DNA of 64,000 nt, taken from contig JADHYV010000073.1 in assembly GCA_027604705.1 (NCBI GenBank), positions 1 through 64,000 of the forward strand, read 5' to 3'. Positions within the stretch are counted from its first letter, which is position 1; every line of letters starts with the position of its first letter. Made by a program: the position numbers and the translations under genes. A model generated the notes under the pieces. It worked only from the letters and a program-made list of their open reading frames with translations. It searched no databases and had not been told where the DNA came from. Shown here piece by piece: positions 21,731 to 33,120 of this stretch. Source of the DNA: Allomyces arbusculus (taxonomy: Eukaryota > Blastocladiomycota > Blastocladiomycetes > Blastocladiales > Blastocladiaceae).

Positions 21731-23600
21731 ACCCATCATCACGACCACTTGTCACTCAACCTGACAGGCTCATCACCAACCACATCCACTATGCCTCTGC
21801 AGCTGTACCATCTTGCATAAGGTAATACATGCGTCCTGCTCCACTGCATAACCAGCTGCTCTTTACAAATCTGGTCCAGGTTCTGGCGCCCAATTTCAAT
21901 GACAACCAACTCCTCAATACAATGCATATCATTGCCCAGTGCCCAGGCAATGGGCAGATACAATGGTGGTGCACAGTGCATCAACTGCTGCACAAATATG
22001 GGCAGACCACCAACATGATACTGCACTTCCATCTGTGTGAAATTCATCAGCAAGCATGAGTTTTCACATGAAGTTGTATTGAAATGAGCATTGGTGGGTT
22101 CTGCATCTGCACAACATGAATAGCCATGCAAAAGTTGTGGTTACCCAAGGCCAAATTGCCCTTCAGCCAGTATGATGCCAACACTAATCTGGGGAAGAGC
22201 AATCATTCGCCCAGCTTAGCAAGATTAGCCACATGCACATGAGATGGCAAGTTGCACCAAGTCAGCCATTGGCCCATACTGTGACAAATTGGTGCAATGG
22301 CCACCCACTGCAGCTGCAGGTGAGCAATGAAAAACTGAATATTGGTCCATGACAGGGGCAAGTGGATGAGGTTAAGATGCATGAGCTGTGACAGTGGGAG
22401 CGTCCTGCACCACTGATCACGTGTCTGTGAACAAGCACAGGAGGAAAAGTCATGGCCTTAACAGATTGACATGCCAGTTTGAGCATGCACACTGAGGTAA
22501 GCTTTGGTCAAAAACGACCCAAATTGCATCTGTTGATGACCAGTGTTTTGGAGGTGTGAGCAGTTAGGTGCAGCAGGAAAGAGCATCTCATTCAGACAAC
22601 AAAGCACAGCATCAGCAGTCACATGAGACAAAAGGTGATGGAGTGCAACTGTGGGAGATGATTGAAATCTGTCATGTTCAGTTCTGTTTGGATGTCTAGT
22701 GTGAGTGCTGAGAGTGCATTGAAGTGGTAGTTGACCAGGTCCACAAATGGCCTGAGTGGCAGATCATCCAGAATAAGCAAAAGGGCGCAAATGGATCATG
22801 AATGGCCTCCAAGGCGTTTCAAATGCCATTGTGGAGCTGCTGACACTGTTCTATTTGCTCCAAGCTCTGCTCTGCATTGAAGGGAGGTAGAGCGTCACAC
22901 TTTCAAGGCATGTACAAGTGAAAAAGCTGATTGTTCACAGTGACCAGAGTGCCAGACACCACATCAACATGCTTCAATGCAGAAGACGTGAGACCAGTGC
23001 AAATAGCCTTGAGCCACTGTGAAGGGACGGCCAGAAGCGTCAGGCTTCAGAGACTTAAAAGACACAGCAATGCAGATATGAACCCATCAACAGCATTGAC
23101 TGTGCCACAAGGGAGTGATGACAAAGTCCAGTGCGGCTTGACTGGATCAACATTCACATCGACGCAAAAATGGCCATCTCGTGCACAGAGGCAGCGACAC
23201 GAAGAAGCGAGTAGTAGGTGCGATTTGGAGAGCAATGATACAAATCAAGCAATTCGACCTTGTCCATGAATGAGGCCAGAAACTTGCGCGTTTGGCGGGT
23301 TGGAATCATGGCAAAGGTGCGGTGGAGTAGGTCACGATTGAGCACTAGGGCCCAACAAGCCGACCGTAAGCAGGACGCGTCCAAAGATGAGGACAAATAT
23401 AAGCGAGCGTGTCTGACACCTGACTCACAACGTGCGGGAAGGATGGGTCGCGGCACTGGAGGGAATGAGCATCAAACTCATCGGTTGCGATTGCTTGGCA
23501 TGTTGATTGGCCAAGCAAGCGGCGCTGTCGTGAACGGGCGCGTGCGGGTCCATTGCGTGCGGTCGTCGCGGAGGTCGTGATGTTGATGGCGCGCGCGCTT
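21730..23600 (-). pseudogene. Decayed F-box/leucine-rich-repeat-like gene
   Basis: Minus-strand frames give LRR-like pieces in order. Near 23400-23290: TRQTRKFLASFMDKVELLDL, then YHCSPNRTYYSLLRVAASVH. Near 23050-22930: a leucine/valine-rich stretch with WLKAICTGLTSSALKHVDVV. Near 22770-22620: DLVNYHFNALSALTLDIQTE, then LNMTDFNHLPQLHSITFCLM. Near 22050-21830: MNFTQMEVQYHVGGLPIF, CAPPLYLPIAWALG and CIEELVVIEIGRQNLDQICK. The pieces are in different frames with stops between, so the gene looks broken. The 5' part (above about 23250) has host-like CpG content while the rest is CpG-poor. F-box/LRR identity rests on repeat character, not on a clear F-box. Confidence 0.42.
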
Positions 23601-24192
23601 GCGTGTAAAGCAATCACTGACGTGGTCACGACGTAAGTATCGTAACAAGACGAACTGCGCTGAGGAGCGGAAGCATGGCCGTGAAATCTGGCGATTTGCC
23701 CCACTTACCGCCGACGGCGCGCCGCTTCCGGCCAGGTCGGGCCCCAAGCTGGGCGTGCGACGGGCCCAAAAACTATTTCCAGCTGAGCTGATCCTCCATC
23801 ACCACCCACGCCAACAACCTCGCCGCGCGCCAAACTGCTCGCATCCGCAACATGCCACCATGTCGACGTGCACCAGCTGGACCCATGCCTGCCGGCGCAA
23901 ACGCGCTCTCTCCTCTACCGCAACGTTCGCTCCGACAGTTGTCGAGCCAGTCTTAAGCAACGACGTCAACTTCCAGCATTCGCTGCCAGCTGCACCAAGT
24001 GCCTGCCGCGCCCTTGTTGTTGCTGCCAACGGACCCGCCAATAAGTTGCGCCCGCGCCCAGCTGCCTGCCCGACGCTCGACGTGTCAGCTACAGGAAAGC
24101 CCGGCCCTCTGCACGCTCGCCCGTGAACTGCTGCATCTGCTCTCCGCAGTCAAAACAGTCGCAGCTCTCTTTCTTTGCGTTCTACGACCATC
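23600..24192. promoter_or_regulatory. Upstream region of the PAQR gene
   Basis: GC-rich DNA with normal CpG. Several overlapping frames but no domain. Probably the 5' leader and promoter of the PAQR gene, and possibly the promoter of the decayed gene on the other strand. Confidence 0.35.
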
Positions 24193-25538
24193 ATGTCGCG
24201 CGTCAACTCGCCCGCACACGGCGAGCTGCGGCAGCGCCCGCGCACGGCCGCACCATCCGGCACCGACTCGGCCGTCGCCGACGACGAGACCGACCGACGG
24301 GCGAGCGTGTCCACTGTGACCTCGTCCGCGACGTCGGCATCCGGCGAGGCCGTGCGCGCACATACGGTCGAATCGCATCTCGCATCGCACCGCGCGTCGA
24401 CCATCAGCACCACACCCGTCGAACCCGTTGATGCGCCCACGGGGAAACCAACGCTCGTCTCGGCCTGGTGGACGTCGCGGAAACTGCGCACGTACGTCGT
24501 GCGCCCTCTCGCCGTTCCCGTTTCCGAGTATCTCAGCTGACGCGCCCGTCGTCAACCAGGTACCGCTACGAGCAAGTCCCGCACTACCTGCAGGACAACG
24601 AGTACATTCACACGGGCTACCGCGCGTCCTACTCGTTCGCCGAGTCGTGGGCCTCGATGCTGTTTGTGCACAATGAAACGGGCAATATCTGGACCCATTT
24701 CCTCGGTCTGCTCATGTTTGTCGCGCTCATGGCTTCGACGACGCTGTTTTTGCCGAGCCAAGCGGGCGTCTGGGACCATGTCGTGTTTGGCGGTTTTTTG
24801 GCGTCGGCGTGCGCGTGCTTCTTGTTCAGGTACGTCGAATTGGCATGTTTGTGGTTCGTGGTGCGATAGTGATCTCACCTGTGGTCATGGAAATGTAGCA
24901 CACTGTTCCATACGCACTATTGCAATAATCGCGACGCCTACGTGCGGTTCGGGTGCCTCGACTACGCAGGTGCGCTGTCATGACTTCCTCGGAGCATGTC
25001 GTCCCTTTCTCTCTCGCCGCTAACCTGACCCACCGTCTCGCTTCGCTTCCGACCAGGCATTTCCATCCTCATCTGCGGGTCCGCGACGCTCGTCACTTAC
25101 TACGTTCTCGCGTGCGACCCGCTCCTGCGCACCATCTACCTGACGCTTCTCCTCTCCGTTTCGTTTGTTGGGATTGTCGGCCCTTATTTCGCCATCTGGG
25201 CCACGTCGCGGTTCCGCGTCTGGCGCACGATCATCTACGTCGCCTCCGGGATCCTGTCCGGGGTGCCCATCTTCCACTTCGTCTTCAAGCACGGAATCCC
25301 GACAGACATGCCGTGGTGGGCCATGTACGGGTGGTTTGTCATGGGCGGAACCTACATCGTCGGCGCCACGATCTACGCGTCGAAAGTGCCCGAACGGTGG
25401 TGGCCCGGCAGGTTTGATTATTTCGGGCACAGCCACCAGATTTGGCATTGCTTTGTGGTGGCCGCGGCGAGCGTGCACGCGTATTCGGCGGTGGAGTTGA
25501 TGGCGTGGCGCGTCGAGCAGGCGTGCCCGATTGCGTGA
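24193..25538 (+). CDS. PAQR family seven-span receptor (AdipoR/IZH-like)
   Basis: About 335 residues in four or five exons. A Ser/Thr-rich cytosolic N-terminus leads, across an intron at about 24493-24560 (GTACGT donor, CAG acceptor), into KLRTYRYEQVPHYLQDNEYI and HTGYRASYSFAESWASMLFV, the PAQR signature. Then HNETGNIWTHFLGLLMF (first helix), an exon with LFHTHYCNNRDAYVRFGCLD, ISILICGSATLVTYYVL and further helices. The last helices contain HSHQIWHCFVVAAASVHAYS, with the His pair of the zinc-binding ceramidase-like site. Yeast members (Izh proteins) act in sterol/zinc homeostasis; ligand here unknown. No TATA box seen. Confidence 0.95.
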
Positions 25539-26219
25539 ATTTTTTGTAGGATTATGAGCGGATGGCAGGCGAGCGTAGCTGCTCGGGTCCTGATATTATT
25601 TTTGGCCATGTGTCGTGTCGTGTCGTGTCGTGTCGTGTTGTGTCGTTCTGCGGGTGGAGAGGGACAGTCGCGATGGAATGGGCCCACACGCGAGTCGCGC
25701 GTCAGACTCAGCCAAATGGGAGTGTCGATGGCACAGGCTCGCAGTGCCGCGCGCTAGGCTGATGCCATCATGGTCGCAGTGGCAGCGCGCACACAAACAC
25801 ATCGAGCACGAGCGAGTGGAAAGACCACGAGCATGTGGGACGATAGGTACGACAGTTGTCCAAGATCCGCGACCCGACAAAGATTCGGGATGCATTGTAT
25901 TTAGCCGTGCGCTTACCTTGTGTCGTATCCGGCTGTTTGCGGGTGGACAGGGAGCAGTGACGTTGGAACGGGGCGCGCGCCGCGCAATGCGTGCGCCAGA
26001 ATTTGTCGAGCGCGACGTGACATCAAGGACCCGAAGTGGGCGGGATCCGCCCATGGACGCGGCGGCAGTGTGCGCACGAATGGAACGCGAGAGAACTGGA
26101 AGACCGCGAGCTAATAAGGAGAATGCGACCACCTCGCGCGCTGAGAATCGACGACCAAAAAAATACGGGGTTCTATTTACAAGACTCGACAACCGCGCAA
26201 CATTCGTTCCCACACGTGA
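25539..26219. other. Intergenic DNA between convergent PAQR and YOS1, with a diverged duplication
   Basis: Contains a (GTGTC)n microsatellite, then two related segments of roughly 200-300 bases (about 25648-25905 and 25928-26200). Shared blocks include GCGGGTGGA.AGGGA and a later GTGGAAAGACC..GAGC / CTGGAAGACCGCGAGC pair. No coding potential recognised. Confidence 0.4.
25608..25646. repeat. (GTGTC)n microsatellite
   Basis: Seven or so five-base units TGTCG/GTGTC just downstream of the PAQR stop codon, ending with one TTGTG variant. Confidence 0.9.
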
Positions 26220-26701
26220 CTATCCGAGCAGCAGCATGTAGACGATGGCGACGGTGTTGATGGCGATCAGCGGCACTGGCGGGGGTGGGTGGAGAAGGGT
26301 CGCGTTAGTGCCGGCGTGCGCGGGGTCGAGAAGAACAGAGCGCCGGTACATACATCGCATGAGCGTGCGGACGGCGGACATTAGCCCAATCAGCTTGGCC
26401 TTGACGGACGAGTCGGATCCTTGTGGCTGCATCTGCATGTGGTTTCCTGGCGGATGCTGCTGGCCGAAATCGCCATAGACAGATTGTGGGCCCCATCCAA
26501 CTAGAAACAGACGTGTTGGTTGGTTGGTTCGGTTCGGCTCGATCGGCCACGTCAAGAACTGGCGAGCGGGGGCCGAGTGATCCGGGGCGATCAGGTCGGC
26601 CACAGGCACATACTTCGTGCCAAGAAGCGCTCCTCGTTGAGGACAGCGATGGCGTTGACGAGCAGCAGGCCGACAAGGAAGAGACTGCCGAGCGAGAACA
26701 T
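26220..26701 (-). CDS. YOS1: YOS1 (IER3IP1) ER-Golgi transport protein
   Basis: About 80-90 residues in three exons; too small and split to stand out as a frame. Exon 1 MFSLGSLFLVGLLLVNAIAV then LNEERFLAR. The second exon joins at an ATT codon to IGWGPQSVYGDFGQQ and reaches SVKAKLIGLMSAVRTLMR. The third gives LPLIAINTVAIVYMLLLG and the stop. Both hydrophobic ends and the AKL..L..AVRTLMR.PLIAINT core are the family signature. Introns have GTATGT donors and CTAG/CCAG acceptors. In yeast Yos1 works with Yip1 and Yif1 in COPII vesicle formation. Head to head with the RGP1-like gene, also a Golgi-traffic factor. Confidence 0.95.
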
Positions 26702-27172
26702 GGTGCGAACTAGTCGTGGGATTGAACCGACGTGGCGTGGCGCTGTTGAGGACGGTTTCGTGCTGGTGTGAGGTGCGCAGTCGGTTGCTGGTGGTCGGAT
26801 CACTTGCGCTGAGCACGGCGCTGGATGCAGCAGGTGCGGGCCGTGCACGGTGGTCGGGACGCTCTTGACGGCGAGACAGGCCGTGGTGCGTGAAGCCAAT
26901 GGTGACGACCGACGTCGTGGAAAGCGCCGCGGAGCCAAGCTGGGCGGAGTCTTTGGCGTTGGCTGCCTGTCGCTTGGCGCGCGACGCCTAAAATGTGCTG
27001 CCCTTTGCCAGCGCCCTCGCGCGCCATTGACAACAGGCTGCACGACGACCGCGGCGCCGCACCACCACTGCCAGCTCGCCGTGCACGACGCGCCACTTGC
27101 TGCAATCGCATCGCGCCCGCGCACCGCACCGATCCGACGCGCTCGCGACCCGACCAAGAAGCAACCACGCCC
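26702..27172. promoter_or_regulatory. Divergent promoter region (YOS1 / RGP1-like)
   Basis: About 470 bases separate the two start codons. No TATA box or recognised operator seen. Confidence 0.4.
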
Positions 27173-29263
27173 ATGGCCTCGACCAATGGCGCGGCCGGCA
27201 CGGCCGGCCCGCCGCCACCATGCCGCGTTTCTGTGCACCTCGACCACCGCGCCGTGTGCTTTGCCGGCGAAACGCTCTCTGCCACCATCAAGATCGCGCA
27301 CCTCGCCGCCGCCGGTACGCAGCGCCTCCGCGCCCCGGTTCATCACCAAGGCAGCCGCTGACTAGGCGCTTCTTCTTGCCCAGCAAGCCGCCCGCGCGCC
27401 GCCCAGCACCGCGACCCTTGACGACGACGCGCCCGCCGACCACGACCGACATAGTACCGCCGCCACGTTCGTGTCGGGCGCCGCTGCTCCCCCTCCACAA
27501 GCGCGACACGACCGCCGGGAATCGACGGCGTCCCTCGCATCCGACGCGCCCTCGGGCGCACCTCGCCGATCAAGCGATGTAGCTTCGTCGATCCTGTCAT
27601 TTGTCACGGGGTTCACGTCGCGACGCGGGTCAGCCGCTGCGCTGTCGCGATCGACGCCGAGTCTGGCCATGATGACACCCGCCGACGATACGGTACACTT
27701 GTTGCTCGGCCGCGTGCAGGTGGTCGGCGTGTTTGCCGTCGACTCGCAGTACGTGCAGCCGAACGTGTTCCACGGGATGCGGAAGGCGACTGCGAAGGCT
27801 GTCGCGGTGCCGTACGCGGGCAACGGTAAACTACTTATTTACCTCAACTCGCGCTTAGCGTGCATTCGCTCACGATCCACCACCCTAGAGTTCCCACTCT
27901 TCATCTCTGCGCACTCGCTCCTCTTCGTCGACCTCCGCCTCCGCCCCGGCGACGCGCGCGCATTCACCTTCCGCACGCTCCTCCCACTCTCCCTACCCCC
28001 CACGCACCGCGGCAAACTGTTCCGCGTCACCTACCGGCTCGTCATCCACATCCATCCGCGACACCACGCACCCGTGATCCTGCACGCGCCCTTCCGCGTC
28101 TTTTCCGCACTCGAAGACGACGGCCAGTCGCCCGTGCACGACCTGCTCAACCCGATCGTGCACGCGCGCGATACGGCCGACGTCGTCGACTTGCAGGCGG
28201 TCGTGAAAGAACCGGCGGCAAGGGGGATGACGTCGAGTAAGTCGCACGACGAAATTGTGGATTTCTTGAAGACGCTCGACGAGGCGTGTGATGAGGTGGA
28301 GGAGGAGGGGGTCGGGTCACCGTCGACACCCGGGACGCGCAGGGCAAGTGGTGCGTCGGCCGCAGGGACAAGAACGCCTCCGAGTCCGGCGACGCCGCCA
28401 AGAGGAGGTGGGGTCGGGGGCAAGGTGATTCATGGCCTGTGGGTGCGCAAGATTCAAACGTTCTTGCTGCAGGCACCGTCGGGTACGTCTCTCTTTTTCT
28501 GTCGCACGACCACCCGATTGCCGGTGCGGATTACTGACCATGACCGACCCCCGCAGTCGTGTTCGACATTTCCCGCAACGACACGCGCGTGGCCAAACTC
28601 AAGCTCCGGCGCACCGCGCACCGGCTCGGCGACGTAATTTCGGGCATTGTCGACTTCCGCGACGCCGACGCCGCTACGCACCAGGTGAGACTGCTCCCCT
28701 CTTCCACCCCACACCGCGCGACATCGCCTGGCTGACCGCGCATTTGCCAGGTCTCGATCTTCCTCGAATCCTACGAAGACGTCGCCGCGAGCCTCTCCGT
28801 GCGCCCTGCCTCCCAGACGCACGCGCTCACGACTCGCGTCTTGTCGCGCGTACACGAAGCCGTGCAGAACTTGGCCGTTTGGCCGTTTGAACTGGTCGTG
28901 CCGGAGTCGGCCACACCCACGTTCGCCACGTCTGGGAGTACACATCCCCTGTCTCGCTCTCCACCACTTCCTTCGCACCTTCACTCACCCGCTCTGTGAC
29001 TAGTTGCCCTGCACCACCACCTGCGCGTGGAGCTGCACACGCGGCGGTACCGGGATCGGTCGCTCTTCGCGCTCGCGCACGGGACCGCGCGGTCCGCCGC
29101 GCTTGTCGCGCGGCCCGAGGTCGAGGTGGATGTGTTTTCGTGTACGTTGCCGGTGCGGATCTTGGCCGCTCCGCATCCGATGTACCGCGACTTAGTCGAG
29201 GTCGCGCCGGTGGTCGAGACCAGTGAGATGCTGGCGTCGCCGCTGTCCCCGCTCGCGCGGTAG
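27173..29263 (+). CDS. RGP1: RGP1-like arrestin-fold subunit of the Ric1-Rgp1 Rab6/Ypt6 exchange complex
   Basis: Around 640 residues in five or more exons. N-terminus CRVSVHLDHRAVCFAGETLS is the first arrestin-like strand pair. After an intron (about 27315-27400) comes a Ser-rich region, HLLLGRVQVVGVFAVDSQYV, NGKLLIYLNSRLACI, SLLFVDLRLRPGDARAFTF and FRVTYRLVIHI. After an acidic/Gly-rich linker, exons give VVFDISRNDTRVAKLKLRRT, AHRLGDVISGIVDF, VSIFLESYEDV, and LVALHHHLRVELHT. The RL.DVI.G..DF and VS..LE pattern matches Rgp1. Predicted GEF partner for Ypt6 at the Golgi. Another arrestin-like family is possible but less likely. Confidence 0.82.
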
Positions 29264-29496
29264 ATAGGTGGAGTGGAGAGAGAAAGGAGGTGGTGGCAAT
29301 GAAGTGCAGGTGGTCATGATGGTTTATTCAAGCCAGTGGCATCTGGCACTCTCCCTATCAATCCAAGCCCAAAGCACGCACGACGCGCACCGCGCGCCGA
29401 CCTCCAGAAATGTGCAAGCACGCCCAACGAAATCGCAAAAAAAACACAAATCACCTCCCATCCCCCTTCTTCCTCCGTCCTTCTTGTAGTCCACCG
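29264..29496. other. Convergent 3' flanks (RGP1-like / SYG1-like)
   Basis: About 230 bases between stop codons. An A-rich run near 29436-29450 is visible. Confidence 0.4.
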
Positions 29497-32400
29497 TCAC
29501 ACGTGCGCGTTCGCGCCACCGCCGGTCGCGCCGCCGCCGGTCGCGCCATGACCATGGACGTCGTCATCATCGTGCGCGTGCGGCGCCCTTGGTAACGGTA
29601 TCTCCTTGGTCGCGCGGAACTGGCCGCAGTTAGAGACGTGTTCGTTCTCCATGCGGAACAGGCACCAGACGACACGGCGCACGACTTCAAGTAATGCCGA
29701 GACCATGGTCAGCGTGAAGACGGGCAGCGTCGGGAGCCAGTGGCCGGGTGAGACGAGCTAGTGAAAAGTCGCTGACGTGAGTGAATTTGGAGCGAGAACA
29801 TATGGAGAACACGGCAGAACAAACACGTACCATAATCCACGACGCGCGCAGAATCACATTCAGCACCAGCGCCGCATAATACCACCATTCCGGGAAAATC
29901 TTGTCGTGCCTCAGACCCCGCGCGCCACGCTGTAGCAGCCCCCAATCAAACACAGTATCCCACGCGATCGCGTAGAGCGTCGCCGCACACGAAATCCCGA
30001 TCCACAGGTAAAACCAGGCATTCAACTGCGTCGCGCGCCAGTGGAAACTCGCAACCACAACCGCCGAGGACAGTGCGTACTTGACGGCGTTGGTCATGTG
30101 CGGGTGCAGGTGGCCCGAGTCATAGGTGCGGCGCAGGCACTGCAAGAGCCGCAGGACGAGCGGGACGAGGGCAAAGGCCAGCGTGAAGAGGGAAGTGGAG
30201 GTGTCGCACGTCTCTTGTTGTCGGAACGACACGCAGAAGAAAAGCGGCAGCGAGGTCAGGGAGAAGGTGAGCGAGCAGAGAATGTCGGTCAGGAAAAAGT
30301 CGCGGAAGTAGATTTTGTGGAACGGTGAGAGCACAATGCGCGTCTGGGCGGTGAAGGGCGAAGGAATGAGTGTCGCATTCCTGAACTAGAAAAGTGCGGG
30401 TTGTCACATACCAGCGTCCGAATCAACCAGTACCGCGCGCCGCGGTACATGACGGGCAATGGGTTCGCAAAGAGGGCCACAATCACTGCCGAGAAGACGA
30501 CGGGAAGCACGAGCGGCGACATGCCGAGGTCGGCATTATACGGGCTCAGCGTCAGGAACACGAACAGGCTCCACGCGAAGAAGAGCAGCGACGGCAACGA
30601 GAGAAACTCGAGGTAGTGGATATGGTCCCGCGAGTCGAACTCGAAAATGAACGCGTAGTTGACGCCGTGAATCGACCACATCGACAGGCACCCGACAAAG
30701 AGCATGGCAAAGACAATCGGCATCAAGAGGCCCGAGTAGACCTGCACCATGGGGATGAAATGCGGCGCGTTGTAGGTCTCGCCCTTGATGACTGTTTGGG
30801 GTCGACGGGATGAGCACGGACGGATACACTCGGAGCAACGGTGGAGAGAAAACAGCAACGCACTCACGACAATGCACTGAATCAACAGGCACAGCCCAGC
30901 GCCCAAGAAGAACCCGCTCGTCCACGTAACCTCCTGGTACGTGACCTTGCGCTTGTCGGGTAACCGCAGCTGCTTCATGCCGACTTGCCGCCGCCCATTC
31001 GCGAAAAACTCGCAGTACAGGTTCTCGGTTTCCTTGAGCAGGTCGCGCACGGTCCGATCCTGGTCCCACTTGAGCAGTGGTTTGCGGTCGGTCATGTAGG
31101 GTCGCGCCGCCTGCCAGTGCGCTGTCTTGCTGAACTTCTTTAAAATCTTGATCAGACCCGTGAAGTTGAGGATCTGGAGCAGCCGGGGGGAGGGTGCGTA
31201 AGCGAGCGTGAACGGGAATGGTCGCCGGGGGCGATGCGGCAGGAGTGCAAGTACCACGATCGAACCTGGTAATTGCGCAGCAGCAGCAGGCCACGGTAGA
31301 ACTCGAGCATGGCGTCGCGCAAAACCTTTTTCCTGATCATGGTCGACGGGCTGACCGGGGCCGCGTGCAGGAAACGCAGGACAACGGGCTAGGCAGAGAG
31401 GCAGGCCGTGGTGAGTGCACGCCGCATCCATCTTATAGTGTTTCTTGATGGTATATTCACCTCGGTGACGAGCGCCGCCTCGAGCGAGTTGCGTTCTTGT
31501 CGCTGCATAGCAATCTGCTGCTTGATCTTGGAGATGGTGTCGAGCTGGACTTGCCTTTGCTCTGCGTTTGCGCACCAATTGGTCAGTGTCGTTGTCGGGA
31601 ATGGGAACGGGGGATGGACGCACGAACCATTGTAGAACGTGTCGATCTTGTGCAGTTCAGCATCAAGCATCTTGAAAAACTCCTTTTCAGCACGGCCGCG
31701 CGTTTCGAGAAACTCGTCAAATGCGCCAATCACAACCGGCTCGTCGACTATTCAGTCCACCCGGCATCAACATCGATCAGCCGCTCTGTCTCGCAGATAC
31801 ACTGCACCCGGAATAGTCGCCTCTGAGCGCGTACCTCCCGCCATGACCGTCCCCGCACGATGCCGCTGCCGGTACGCCGAAATTGTCGACCTAAACGACG
31901 ACTTCCGCACGACCGACCGGCTGCGGTCTCTTGATTTCGCATGCGCCGTCGCATCCGCCACATCGTCCAGGTGCATATCGAGAATCAGCCCCTGGTCCAT
32001 GTCGCTGCCGAGACTCCCGAGCACCTGCAATGTGTCCTCGCCACCGGCATTGGCCAGCGCGTACTTGGCTGCACCGCCACGGCCTCTTGCGGGCGTTGTC
32101 GGGGACGAGTCCAGACTCGCGACCGACGACGCCGCAGCGGAAGACGCGGTCGTGCCGGCGGTGGTTGGGAACGGTACGTGCGCGTGCGCCGGACCCGCCT
32201 TCTCGTCGTGCGCAAAGTGCGCGTGCAGCGATTGGTGAAGGGACGGCGCCGCGCGCGCCGCGTCGTCCGCCACGGGCGTCATCCCGCGATCATCATCGGT
32301 CGTTGTTGCCGGATCCACTTCCGCCAAGAGCGCGAGCGACTCATCGGGCGCGCCGAGGCGGCCACGTGTTGCCATTGGCGGCGACAGGATCGGTGCGGAC

Positions 32401-32573
32401 CCGTCGGGAGAATTACTGCGCGAGACGACGGCCGACGCCGGGATGGTGCCGCCCGCGGCAATGATCTGCTCGTGCTGGATCAACGTGATTTTCTTCTTGA
32501 GGCCGCGGTAGTCGAGGTACTTGGCGCGCCATTCCGGCACGGCCTCTTGCGCGAGGCTCTTGGCGAATTTCAT
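29497..32573 (-). CDS. SYG1: SPX-EXS phosphate exporter/sensor (SYG1/XPR1 family)
   Basis: About eight exons. The SPX domain starts MKFAKSLAQEAVPEWRAKYL with LDYRGLKKKI, is interrupted by a 200-residue Ser/Ala-rich insertion, and resumes with EFFKMLDAELHKIDTFYN. An exon follows with QLDTISKIKQQIAM, then RDAMLEFYRGLLLLRNYQ and LNFTGLIKILKKFSKTAHW, the lysine cluster that binds inositol pyrophosphates. Membrane helices: FFLGAGLCLLIQCIVV, VYSGLLMPIVFAMLFVGCL, LLFFAWSLFVFLTL, LPVVFSAVIVALFANPLPVM. The EXS domain: FFLTDILCSLTFSLTSLPLF, NAVKYALSSAVVV, WIGISCAATLYAIAWDTVFD, HDKIFPEWWYYAAL, and EVVRRVVWCLFRMENEH. The tail is His/Gly-rich. Predicted plasma-membrane or Golgi phosphate export under inositol-pyrophosphate control. 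Confidence 0.95.
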
Positions 32574-33120
32574 AGTGGAAGGGAGATGCCTGGGGAAGGT
32601 GTCGCTGTCGTCTATCCACTCAGTCGAGACTTTGGGTGCAGGCTTGGCGGACGCTGCGGGCGTGTCGTTGGCGATCAGCGTCGGGGGTGCGCGAGGAGAG
32701 AGAATAGGCGAGCGAGGGGTCGTTGTCGAGCGAGCAAGCTGATGGGTTATCGTCAGGGTGACGCGGCAGGTCACGACAGGACGGGCGCAGCGCCAGCGGC
32801 GTGCGGATAGATGACGAATGCTGCAAGTCGTGCGGGCAGAGTTTCTTGACAAAGATCGTTGGAAGAGGGGATATCATCGATGGTCAGTGAGGTCGTGACG
32901 CCGTGGAAATAGCAACTGGGGCACCGTTGCATCGCTGGCGTAAATCAAAGCGCGTCGTAACGGTGATAATTCAGAGAAAGACATTACGATTTGCAACGCT
33001 GCTCTTTCGCTCGTTTCGCCGCTGACGAGATTGGATCAAGGCGAATTGCTCTTGCGCCTCTGGCGCTCAGTCTCTGTCGGCCTCTCTCCACCAAAATCCT
33101 CCCACGCGGCATGTTCGGCA
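32574..33120. promoter_or_regulatory. Divergent intergenic region
   Basis: About 550 bases between the SYG1-like and the 33121 start codons. Nothing specific recognised. Confidence 0.35.
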
